Below are positions 1-6,745 of a stretch of 18,956 bases of DNA, piece after piece. Both the position numbers and the translations under genes were made by a program. How positions within the stretch are numbered: position 1 is the stretch's first letter; each line of letters begins with the position of its first letter. The notes beneath the pieces are model-generated. The model had not been told where the DNA came from. It made no database searches and saw nothing but the letters and a program-made list of their open reading frames with translations. The stretch comes from UBA11346 sp038203025 (lineage in GTDB: Bacteria; Planctomycetota; UBA11346), in contig JBBREK010000062.1 in assembly GCA_038203025.1 (NCBI GenBank), positions 1 through 18,956 on the forward strand, given 5' to 3'.

Positions 1-51
1 AAAAAGAAGTTGATCATCTTCGTCATCGTCAATCAACAATATCTTTTTCAT
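1..51 (-). CDS. Response regulator receiver domain, N-terminal fragment cut by the window edge
   Basis: Reading the minus strand from the ATG at 51 gives MKKILLIDDDEDDQLLF and runs off the window. This is the usual first beta strand and acidic cluster of a CheY-like receiver domain: a hydrophobic strand followed by the Asp residues that bind Mg2+. The phosphorylated Asp and any output domain lie outside. Only 15 of the 51 bases are G or C, very unlike the GC-rich DNA that follows. Its start lies 22 bp from the divergent start of the FHA gene and no Shine-Dalgarno sequence is visible. The receiver-domain call rests on 17 residues but the pattern is characteristic. Confidence 0.6.
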   Translation of the reverse strand, partial: MKKILLIDDDEDDQLLF

Positions 52-73
52 AGTGTAGGTATGTAAATGGTGA

Positions 74-574
74 ATGTTGAACCTATCGCTGCGCAACTAT
101 CCGGTCGAGGCGCATCGCGACGGGCTGGAGGAGTTGAGCCGGCGCCATGCCGAACTGACCTGGCAGGACGGCCGCGCCACGGTGCGCGACCTCGCCTCGG
201 CCAACGGCAGCCGCCTCGATGGCACCGCGCTCGGCCGCGAACCGCACGGGCTGGGGTCGGGCGAGGAGGCGGTGCTCGACCTCGCCGGCCAGGTGCTGCT
301 GGGCATCCGCGCCGTCGCCGGCGGCCTTGTCCTGCGCCGCCTGCGCAACGCCCGCGCCTGCGGCTACGCCCTGCTCGGCGGGGCCCTGACCCTCGGCCCG
401 GCCGGGGCCGACCTGCCCTGGCCGGATGCGACGACCAGCACCACGCTGGAACACCGCAACGGCCGCTGGCTGCTGGACGGCCAGCCGCTGCGCGACGGCC
501 CACTGCCCGGCCTGCCCCAGGCCTGGGTCCGGCCGCTGGAATTGGCCGATCTCGACGTCGCTGAACCGCTGTAG
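74..574 (+). CDS. FHA-domain protein, small, possibly 5'-truncated
   Basis: A 166-residue protein. Residues 21-60 carry the core of a forkhead-associated (phosphothreonine-binding) domain: LSRRHAEL at about 21-28, then VRDLASANGSRLDG, matching the family pattern SRxHA...DLxSxNGT. The upstream Gly-Arg that usually opens the phosphopeptide site is not evident; the nearest match is AHR at about 13-15. Residues about 96-140 (ALTLGPAGADLPW, then LEHRNGRWLLDGQPL) look like a degenerate second FHA unit; this is tentative. A TGA at 71-73 directly precedes the ATG in frame, so the protein cannot extend upstream here. It has no signal peptide or membrane segment. FHA proteins usually act in Ser/Thr-kinase signalling or secretion systems; no such partner is in view apart from the receiver fragment. 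It is convergent with the lyase gene and probably lies outside the polysaccharide cluster. Confidence 0.75.
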   Translation: MLNLSLRNYPVEAHRDGLEELSRRHAELTWQDGRATVRDLASANGSRLDGTALGREPHGLGSGEEAVLDLAGQVLLGIRAVAGGLVLRRLRNARACGYALLGGALTLGPAGADLPWPDATTSTTLEHRNGRWLLDGQPLRDGPLPGLPQAWVRPLELADLDVAEPL

Positions 575-629
575 CTGGGACTGCACGCCGGCAGTATAGG
601 GCGGACTGGCACGAGGCAGCAGGCAGGAG

Positions 630-647
630 TGTCTGGATATCCGGACA
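630..647. repeat. Near-perfect 18-bp palindrome between convergent genes
   Basis: TGTCTGGATATCCGGACA reads the same on both strands except for one pair (T634 against G643). It lies in the 106-bp gap between the ends of the FHA gene and the lyase gene. There is no loop and no following T-run, so it is not a standard intrinsic terminator. It could be a protein-binding site or chance. I see nothing else in 575-680. Confidence 0.4.
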
Positions 648-680
648 GTGGGTGGCCCGCCTGAGCGCTCCCAGGCCGCG

Positions 681-2567
681 CTACGCCACCCGGCCGGCCG
701 CGGTGATGGCGATCGCTGTGCCAGCGATAGCGCCGCGCACACCGCCATCGACCATCGCTAGGTCGAGCGGGGGCAGGACGCCGACGGCGAAGCAGGCGGT
801 GAACGCCACGCGCGGGCCGGTCGCCGCCACCGTCAGCAGATCGACATGCGTGCTGGCCGGCAGCGCCGGGCCGCGGGCGGCGCCGAAGCGCACCGCGTCG
901 CCGCTCGGCCGCCACAGCCGTACCGCCAGGCGGCCACCGGCCGGCGCCGTCCACAGCGCATCAAGCCAGGCCTCGGCGATCAGCTCGCGCTGGTCGGTCA
1001 GATGGGGGTTGTCGAGCACCGTGCCCGCCCGAGCCGGGGCCTCGCAGGCGAGATCGGCGCGGGCGTGGAAGCGCCACAGCACCTCGGCCGGCCGGTCGAG
1101 CTCGACGATGACGTGATCGAGCACCCAGCCGTCGCCGACCACGACGGTGCGGAGGATCGCCCCGCCGGGCACGGCGCGCGGTTCGAGCACGCGCACCACC
1201 GTGCAGGCGCCGCGGTCCTCGGCCTCAAGCAGGCGTGACGAGCCCGGCAGATGGTCCCGACCAGCGACCAGCACGGTGTTGTGGGCGGCGCTGCGCTTGA
1301 ACCAACCCTGGTGCAGCGGGTTGCCATAACCGGGATTGCCCATGTCGCCGGCATCCAGCGTGCCGCCGAGCAGGTGCAGATCGAGGGCCGGTTCGTCGCA
1401 GTGGTCGTGGCCGCCGCCGTGCGGATTGGCTTTGATCAGCGCCAGCAGGCCGCCGCGCCGCACTGTGACGATGCCGTCGCAAGTGGCGAGGGCGGGCGCC
1501 TGCAGACCAACGGCAGGCAGCGACTCCGGCCCGTGCAGCAAGGCCGCCAGGCTGGTGCGCTCGACACCAGCAGCATAGATCGTGGCCAAGACGTCGCCGC
1601 AGCCGCCGACCAGATCGTCGGCCTGTTCGTAGAACGCAGCCCGTGCGCTGATCGGATTTTCGGGCCAGCCGTCATTGACCAGGGCGAGGTGTCCATCTGG
1701 CTTGAGCAGGGACAGCGGGGCGCGGATCATGCGCGCCAACACCGACACGTCCGGAGGCGCGCTGCCCAGTCGGCAGCAAGCGTCGACCGCCGCCATCACC
1801 GCCTCGCAGGTGTAGTAGTGGTAGTGCGGGCTGCACTCGTACCACGAGCCGTCGGGCAGCACGCCGCGATCGAGGTTGTGGCCGATATGGTGACGAGCGA
1901 AGACGGCGATGTCGGCGTCGCCACAGCGCTCGCCCAGGGCGAGCAGGGCGGCGCTCAGCCACACGTGGATGTTGTGTACCAGGTGCACCTGCGGCCGCAG
2001 CAGGGCGATGGCCGGCGCAAACATGCGTTGGCACACCTCCTGGCGTTCGTCGGCACTCAGAGCGCCGAGCGCCGTAAGCCGGTCGAACCCCTCGCAGGCC
2101 GGCAGCATCCACACCGCCTCGCACAGGCTCTGCCCCTGCAGGCGGCCCTTGCCGGCGTGGCTGCCGTGCACCGGCCAGTCCTGGTAGCGGCGGGCGTAGC
2201 CAAGCAGGACCTCGCGAGCGTAGGCGATGGCGGCCGGCGCATCCTCCAGCTGGGCGAAGACGCAGGCCTCGACCGCCGCCTGGATCTGCCCAAGGTTGAC
2301 GAAGTAGGTCCACGCCTCGCGGTGCTGCGGCCCGTCATCGACGTTGCCGCACGCCGTGCAGGTGAACGGCCCGGGCATGTCCCAGCGGAAGGGCAGGCGC
2401 ACAGCGCAGCGGCTGCAGGTGAAGTCATGCGCCCAGCCGGCCAGCTCGTCGGCAGCCGGGATACGCACCCCGCGCACCAGCGCCTCGGCAACCCGGACGC
2501 GCAACGCGGCGACGATCGGCGCGGCCCAGGGCTGGGCGGCGCGGCGGCGGAGCTGAGCGATGTCCAT
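681..2567 (-). CDS. Heparinase II/III-family polysaccharide lyase
   Basis: A 628-residue protein with the layout of heparinase II/III and oligo-alginate lyase families, which cleave uronic-acid polysaccharides by beta-elimination. An N-terminal helical toroid is followed by a C-terminal beta-sandwich. H198-N199 and the aromatic stretch SWYECSPHYHYY (241-252) lie in the toroid. The sandwich carries HGGGHDHCDE (383-392), which resembles the family His-Gly-His-x-Asp motif, and WFKRSAAHNTVLV (422-434), its usual AHNT signature. Cys51, Cys54, Cys70 and Cys73 form a CxxC-x15-CxxC zinc-ribbon-like insert. No signal peptide is seen, which suggests intracellular action on oligosaccharides. I chose the ATG at 2567 because residues read from the upstream alternatives (ATG 2603, 2624, 2642) look non-coding and contain a hairpin. 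No start has a good Shine-Dalgarno sequence. It is the last gene of the AraC-GH52-lyase unit, 81 bp after GH52. The substrate is not resolved. Confidence 0.82.
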   Translation of the reverse strand: MDIAQLRRRAAQPWAAPIVAALRVRVAEALVRGVRIPAADELAGWAHDFTCSRCAVRLPFRWDMPGPFTCTACGNVDDGPQHREAWTYFVNLGQIQAAVEACVFAQLEDAPAAIAYAREVLLGYARRYQDWPVHGSHAGKGRLQGQSLCEAVWMLPACEGFDRLTALGALSADERQEVCQRMFAPAIALLRPQVHLVHNIHVWLSAALLALGERCGDADIAVFARHHIGHNLDRGVLPDGSWYECSPHYHYYTCEAVMAAVDACCRLGSAPPDVSVLARMIRAPLSLLKPDGHLALVNDGWPENPISARAAFYEQADDLVGGCGDVLATIYAAGVERTSLAALLHGPESLPAVGLQAPALATCDGIVTVRRGGLLALIKANPHGGGHDHCDEPALDLHLLGGTLDAGDMGNPGYGNPLHQGWFKRSAAHNTVLVAGRDHLPGSSRLLEAEDRGACTVVRVLEPRAVPGGAILRTVVVGDGWVLDHVIVELDRPAEVLWRFHARADLACEAPARAGTVLDNPHLTDQRELIAEAWLDALWTAPAGGRLAVRLWRPSGDAVRFGAARGPALPASTHVDLLTVAATGPRVAFTACFAVGVLPPLDLAMVDGGVRGAIAGTAIAITAAGRVA

Positions 2568-2600
2568 ACGTGCAGCATGCCGGTGCCAACCCGGCCGCGC

Positions 2601-2625
2601 CATGCCCTGGCACGGTCGGGGCATG
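2601..2625. repeat. Intercistronic inverted repeat between GH52 and lyase genes
   Basis: CATGCCC at 2601-2607 and GGGCATG at 2619-2625 are perfectly complementary around an 11-base loop. The repeat lies between the GH52 stop codon and the chosen lyase start. It could form an mRNA hairpin affecting relative expression or stability of the two cistrons. The stem is only 7 bp, so chance is possible in GC-rich DNA. Confidence 0.3.
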
Positions 2626-2648
2626 TCGATCCCCGCCACCAATCGGCG

Positions 2649-4751
2649 TCAGCGGCCGGGCAGCCAGAGCACGCTGGTGACGATGCGCGGGTAATACAGA
2701 CTGCCTTTGGCCACGCCCGAGGTGAACTGGTCGGAGACGGCGTGATCGGCGGCGCCGACGCGCTGCCAGTCGGCGTGGGCGCGGTCGGCCTTGGCGGTGG
2801 CGGCGGGCTCCTGACGCACCTCCAGCACGCGCTCGGCGACGAACTGGCAGAGGTGGATCTTCGACGCCCACGAGTTGTCGGCGCTGGCCGACAGCTTCCA
2901 GCCGCCGTCGCCGTAGACGCACACCCCCTCCTTGAGGATGGCGCGTAGGTGGCGCTTCAGCGCCGTGATCATGGCGCCGTAAGGACCACGCTCGCGGCAG
3001 GCGTCCTGCAGACCCATCTCCCACGGATAGGCCAGGGCCTCGATCGCCGGGATGATCGGCGCCGTCTTGGCATCGTTGAGCAGCGACGGCATGATGCCGG
3101 TCGCGGGATCAGCCGAGGCGGCGATGGCAGCGGCGATCTGCGCCGCGGCGGCGATCGAGATCGCGGCCTCGGGGCGGCCGGCGGCTTCCAGCATCGCGGC
3201 GATGGCGAGGTGCCCGGCCCACATCTTGCCGGCGAGGTAGCCGTTGGCGCGGCTCTGACCGAGGCTGTGGTCGAGGCTGTCGTAGGTGGTGATCTCGCCG
3301 CCGCCGCGGCAGCGCTCGTCCTCGCACTGCATGAAGCCACGGCGCTTCTCCACCACCGGATGGTCGCGATTGAGCAGGCTGCGCTGGCACTCGACCAGCA
3401 AGCCCTGGTGACGGGCAAGGAAGCCGGCGTCCTTGGTCTTGGCCCAGTACAGGCCGGCGCACAGCGTCCAGTTGGTCAGCTGCTCGCAGCTCATGTGCGA
3501 GAAGCAGAGACGGTCGAGGCCATCGCACTCGTAGCTGCTGCGGCCGTCGGCACTCCACGTGTTCGACACGCCCATGTCGTGGCAGAAGGCGACGCCGCCC
3601 GGCAGCAGCTTCTGCGGCTCGGCCGGATCGTAGACCTGCGAGACGTAACGGTATTCACCGGCGAACTGTTCGAGGACGTTGGCCAGCGCCCAGGGGCTGA
3701 AGCGCAGCTCCTGGAAGGCCATGTCGACGGTCAGGTCGAAGGTGTTGAGCATCAGGTACTCGCCCTCGTTGACCACCCAGCGCGGGCGGCCGCCGTCGTC
3801 GAGCAACTGGGTCGAGGCATGATAGCCGCGGGTGGCGTGCGCGATGATGAACTGACGTTCTTCGCTAAGGCCGGAGACGGCCAGCTCGGCGTCCTTGCGC
3901 GCGCAATTGGCCGTGGTGGCGGCCGAGCGCGCCAACGCGTGGGTCAGCACATCCTCGGGGCCGCTGAACAGCCGGGTGTACCAGTACGACATGGCGCGAC
4001 CGGCGGTGACGATGCCCGGCCGCCAGAAGGCCACCGCGACGGTCAGGGTACGGGTCTCGCCCGGCGCCACCGGCACGCACAACCCGGCCATCCCCGCCAG
4101 GCCGAAGCGCGGCTGGTGCGGCCACTTCCGCTTCAGCGCGCTTTCCAGGTCGAAGGCGGAGAAGACGTGGGCGTCAGCGGCGTCAGTGGCGAACGAGCAG
4201 CCGGCGCGGCTCTGCATCCCGGCCAGAGCATCGGTCGGCAACCACTTGTGCTCGGGCAGGTTGATCGCGAACACCGCTTCGCGCGGCGTCGGTCCGGGGT
4301 TGGCCACCGTCACCTGCACCAGCACGGCGGGGACGAAGGCATCGCGCGCCGCAGCCAGCGTGGCGGTGGCCGGATCGGGCAGCACCTCCACCGGGGTGAG
4401 AATGCTGGCGGTGAGATCGCCGGCGCTCCAGCGGTCGGTGGCCCAGCCGTAGTGACGGCGCACCTCCTCGGGAGCGAACAGCTTCAGTGCCGAGGCGCCC
4501 CCGCCATCGCCGCGCACGTAGCGCTCGCGGTCGCTGGCCGACATCGGATAGAGCGGCAGCAGGCGGATCGCCGTGCCGCCGGCCTCGGCCCAGCCGAGCA
4601 TCAGGCCACCGGCGCCGGCCTTGCCGATCTCGCAGCCCGGCCCGCTGTTGCCGAAGAAGCGGCCGGCGGTCAGGCTGGACAGCGCTCCGACGGGCGAGTG
4701 GTGGGCGTGGAAGTCGGCGGTGCGGCCGAAGGCGGGTCCGTGCGGGATCAT
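2649..4751 (-). CDS. GH52-family glycoside hydrolase (beta-xylosidase-like)
   Basis: A 700-residue protein recognisable as GH52, a small family of retaining beta-xylosidases of about 700 residues. The N terminus has FHAHHSPVGALSSLTAG (14-30), close to the family's FNAHHSPVGAFASFTLG. The catalytic region has WVVNEGEYLMLNTFDLTVD (325-343) and ITTYDSLDHSLGQ (487-499). By analogy with the characterised Geobacillus enzyme, the nucleophile Glu is in NEGEY (E331 most likely) and the acid/base Asp in TYDSLD (D491 most likely). Both motifs are intact. There is no signal peptide, so action is probably cytoplasmic on imported xylosides, as in the characterised relatives. The ATG at 4751 puts the conserved motif near the N terminus; an ATG at 4763 would add four residues. 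Upstream in-frame sequence to 4955 overlaps the AraC gene and looks non-coding. It follows AraC by about 60 bp and precedes the lyase. The exact substrate, xylose or another pentoside, is inferred from the family. Confidence 0.88.
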   Translation of the reverse strand: MIPHGPAFGRTADFHAHHSPVGALSSLTAGRFFGNSGPGCEIGKAGAGGLMLGWAEAGGTAIRLLPLYPMSASDRERYVRGDGGGASALKLFAPEEVRRHYGWATDRWSAGDLTASILTPVEVLPDPATATLAAARDAFVPAVLVQVTVANPGPTPREAVFAINLPEHKWLPTDALAGMQSRAGCSFATDAADAHVFSAFDLESALKRKWPHQPRFGLAGMAGLCVPVAPGETRTLTVAVAFWRPGIVTAGRAMSYWYTRLFSGPEDVLTHALARSAATTANCARKDAELAVSGLSEERQFIIAHATRGYHASTQLLDDGGRPRWVVNEGEYLMLNTFDLTVDMAFQELRFSPWALANVLEQFAGEYRYVSQVYDPAEPQKLLPGGVAFCHDMGVSNTWSADGRSSYECDGLDRLCFSHMSCEQLTNWTLCAGLYWAKTKDAGFLARHQGLLVECQRSLLNRDHPVVEKRRGFMQCEDERCRGGGEITTYDSLDHSLGQSRANGYLAGKMWAGHLAIAAMLEAAGRPEAAISIAAAAQIAAAIAASADPATGIMPSLLNDAKTAPIIPAIEALAYPWEMGLQDACRERGPYGAMITALKRHLRAILKEGVCVYGDGGWKLSASADNSWASKIHLCQFVAERVLEVRQEPAATAKADRAHADWQRVGAADHAVSDQFTSGVAKGSLYYPRIVTSVLWLPGR

Positions 4752-4780
4752 GGACCGAGGCATAGTCGGACGGCAGCGCG

Positions 4781-4794
4781 TGGAAGCGCTATCA
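4781..4794. promoter_or_regulatory. Candidate LacI/GalR-type operator upstream of GH52
   Basis: TGGAAGCGCTATCA fits the LacI/CcpA-type consensus TGWAANCGNTNWCA at every position except the third. It is partly palindromic, with core TGnnAGCGCTnnCA. It sits between the AraC stop codon and the GH52 start, about 30 bp upstream of ATG 4751. A regulator for it is not identified. The LacI protein in this window appears to use a different site (ACCGGT core), so this may be bound by a distant regulator or be chance. Confidence 0.3.
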
Positions 4795-4812
4795 CCAGCG
4801 TTCCTCAGAGTG

Positions 4813-5604
4813 CTACACGCGCAGTCGCCACTCCCCCGGTGGGCAGCCGTAGCGGCGACGGAACACCGCGCACAGGTAGCGGGCGGTGGCGAAGCCGCAG
4901 GCCCGCGCCACCGCCGCCAGCGGCAGGTCGGTACGGCGCAGCAAGGTGCAGGCATGCTCGCAGCGCAGGCGGCTGAGATATGCGAGCGGACCGACGCCGT
5001 GCTCGGCGGTGAAGACGTGGCGCAGGCGGTCCTCGCTCAGGCCGACGTAGCGCGCCACCTCGGACAGACGTCCGACCGTGGTGAGGTGCTCGGCGAGATA
5101 ACGCGCAGCCAGTCCGGCGCGACCGGCGCCCGACACCACCACGGCGTCACCGGTGGCGGCGGCGAGCAGTCCCAGCGCCACGGCGGTGGCGCGCAGGTCG
5201 AGGGCCAGGCGACCGGCCGGCGCATCTCGATCAGGGGCGGCGGTGGCCAGCGCCGCCAGCTCGCCGGCCTGCGCGAGAGTCACCGCCAACACGCTGGCCT
5301 GGCCTAGCACAACCGGTGACCGCGCCCCGGCATCGAGATGCAGGCAGAGATCCTCGCCGCTCGCGCGGTTGTCCTGGTCATGCAGCGCGCCGGCCGGATA
5401 GAGCGTCGCCTGACCGGCGGTGAAGGGCAGCTCTGCCCCGCTCGCCACCCGGCTGGTACCGTGGCCGCTGCGGTGCAGGACCAGCTCGATGTGGTCGTGA
5501 CGATGGAAGCGGCAGCGCCCGACGGGCACGGGATGGACGAAGCCGGTAACCAGCCGCAGGCGATGGGCGGCGAACCAGGCAAGAGCGGACGGCAGCTGGG
5601 GCAC
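4813..5604 (-). CDS. AraC-family transcriptional regulator (first copy)
   Basis: A 263-residue protein. The N-terminal half looks like a cupin-type sugar-sensing domain: HRHDHIELVLHRSGHGT near residues 34-50, then a Tyr-Pro-Ala-Gly turn (YPAGALHDQD). The C-terminal hundred residues form the double helix-turn-helix of AraC regulators: LSEVARYVGLSEDRLRHVF, then PLAAVARACGFATARYLCAVFRRRYGCPPGEWR. The second helix-turn-helix with its Gly-Phe and the FRRRYG-PxxWR tail is typical. The start is GTG at 5604; a nearby ATG at 5620 is out of frame. The gene is divergent from the MDR dehydrogenase gene across 85 bp and lies directly upstream of GH52 on the same strand. It is therefore the obvious candidate activator of one or both units. 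The inducer is unknown. Confidence 0.88.
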   Translation of the reverse strand: MPQLPSALAWFAAHRLRLVTGFVHPVPVGRCRFHRHDHIELVLHRSGHGTSRVASGAELPFTAGQATLYPAGALHDQDNRASGEDLCLHLDAGARSPVVLGQASVLAVTLAQAGELAALATAAPDRDAPAGRLALDLRATAVALGLLAAATGDAVVVSGAGRAGLAARYLAEHLTTVGRLSEVARYVGLSEDRLRHVFTAEHGVGPLAYLSRLRCEHACTLLRRTDLPLAAVARACGFATARYLCAVFRRRYGCPPGEWRLRV

Positions 5605-5656
5605 AGCCGGATTTTGGCATCCAGGTAGAAGCTGGGAAGCGACGATACCGCGGATT

Positions 5657-5665
5657 TGCTATACT
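5657..5665 (+). promoter_or_regulatory. Candidate extended -10 promoter for the dehydrogenase operon
   Basis: TGCTATACT is a good extended -10 element (TGn followed by TATACT) on the plus strand, 25 bp before the ATG at 5690. It would start transcription near 5672 and give a leader of about 18 bases. No convincing -35 box lies at the right distance, as expected for an extended -10 or activator-dependent promoter. It lies within the 85-bp divergent region next to the AraC gene. Confidence 0.4.
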
Positions 5666-5689
5666 GGACGACCGATCCACGGAACAGCC

Positions 5690-6745
5690 ATGATCCCCGA
5701 CCACGTCACCGCCATCACCTTCCCCGCCCCCGGCCAGGTGGCCCTCGGCCGCTTCACCCTGCCACCAATGCGCGACGACCATCTGCTGGTGCGCACGCGC
5801 TATACCTTCGTCTCGCCCGGCACCGAATGCCGCGTGCTCGCCGGCCACTACGGGGCCGCCGGACGCTTCCCGCTGATCCCCGGCTCGTGCGCCGTCGGCG
5901 AGGTGATCGCCGCCGGAGCGCGCTGCCCCGGCTGGCGGCCCGGCGATCTGCTCAGCTATACCCCGGACTGCGCCGAGGGGTCGATCCCGCCCGGCATCAA
6001 CAGCCACTGGGGCGGCCACGTCTCGCACCATCTTGTGCCGATGTCGACCAAGCCGATGCGCCTGCCGGTCGGCTGCGACCTGCTGCCCTACAGCCTCACC
6101 GAACTGGCCGCCATCAGCCTGCGCGGCTGCCTGCTGTCGGCCCCGCGCCGCGGCGAGACCGTGGTGGTGATCGGCCAGGGGGCGATCGGGGCGTTCAGCG
6201 TCGCCTGGCACGGCATGCATGGCGCACGCGTCATCGTCGTCGACGTGGCGCCGAGCCGGCTGCAGCGCGCCCTGGCCAACGGCGCCGCCTTCGCCATCGA
6301 CGCGCGGGACGCCGACGCCGAGGAACGCATCCGCGCCCTCTGCCCAGACGGCGGCGCCGACATCGTCGTCGACAGCGCCGGCAAGCCGGCGACCCTGGCG
6401 ATGGCAGCACGCCTGCTGCGCCGCACCCCCGGCGCCTTCCGCGATCCGGTGACCACCGCCCTCGGGCGCTGGCCGCGCCTGGTCTGCCAGGCCAATTACC
6501 TCGAACCGACGTCGGTCGAACCCCACGGCTTCTTTCCCGGCGAAGGCGTCGTCCTGATCACTCCGATGGATCGCAACGCCGAGGACCGCGCCGCCGTCGT
6601 CGAACACATCCGCCGCGGCGACCTCGTCGCCGCCGGCTTCATCGACCGCGTCGTTCCGGTCGAAGAGGCGCCGACGCTGTACCCGCTGCTACGTGACCAG
6701 CCCGACCGGCTGTTCTCGGTGGTCGTCGACTGGAGCAACCCGTGA
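5690..6745 (+). CDS. MDR-superfamily (alcohol/sorbitol dehydrogenase-like) oxidoreductase
   Basis: A 351-residue medium-chain dehydrogenase. A GroES-like N-terminal domain contains VSPGTE (41-46), typical of the subgroup related to BchC and bi-domain sugar oxidoreductases. A Rossmann domain follows, with VVVIGQGAIG (158-167) and Asp185 at the end of the second strand (VIVVDVAPSR), which suggests NAD(H). GADIVVDSAGKP (222-233) is the usual active-site-proximal motif. The four-Cys structural zinc loop is absent, and the usual Gly-His-Glu zinc site after the first domain reads PGSCAVGEV (64-72). A zinc-independent enzyme is therefore likely. A weak GGA lies 6 bases before the ATG. Its last codons overlap the next gene by 4 bp, implying translational coupling. 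The probable role is oxidation or reduction of a sugar or uronic acid released by the neighbouring enzymes; the substrate is unknown. Confidence 0.82.
   Translation: MIPDHVTAITFPAPGQVALGRFTLPPMRDDHLLVRTRYTFVSPGTECRVLAGHYGAAGRFPLIPGSCAVGEVIAAGARCPGWRPGDLLSYTPDCAEGSIPPGINSHWGGHVSHHLVPMSTKPMRLPVGCDLLPYSLTELAAISLRGCLLSAPRRGETVVVIGQGAIGAFSVAWHGMHGARVIVVDVAPSRLQRALANGAAFAIDARDADAEERIRALCPDGGADIVVDSAGKPATLAMAARLLRRTPGAFRDPVTTALGRWPRLVCQANYLEPTSVEPHGFFPGEGVVLITPMDRNAEDRAAVVEHIRRGDLVAAGFIDRVVPVEEAPTLYPLLRDQPDRLFSVVVDWSNP

Noticed and set aside
2168..2180. TGCACCGGCCAG as an operator copy
   Set aside because: It lies inside the lyase coding sequence and only the left half matches the palindrome.
1251..2948. 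Long plus-strand open frame of 565 codons across the lyase and GH52 genes
   Set aside because: It is the antisense shadow of two well-supported minus-strand genes. Its composition (Ala, Arg, Gly, His, Gln-rich) shows no domain motif.
2949..4976. Plus-strand open frame of 675 codons opposite GH52
   Set aside because: It is antisense to GH52, whose catalytic motifs are intact. The translated sequence is low-complexity and matches no family I recognise.
5378..6607. Minus-strand open frame of 409 codons
   Set aside because: It runs antisense through the MDR gene and in a shifted frame into the AraC gene. No motif is present.
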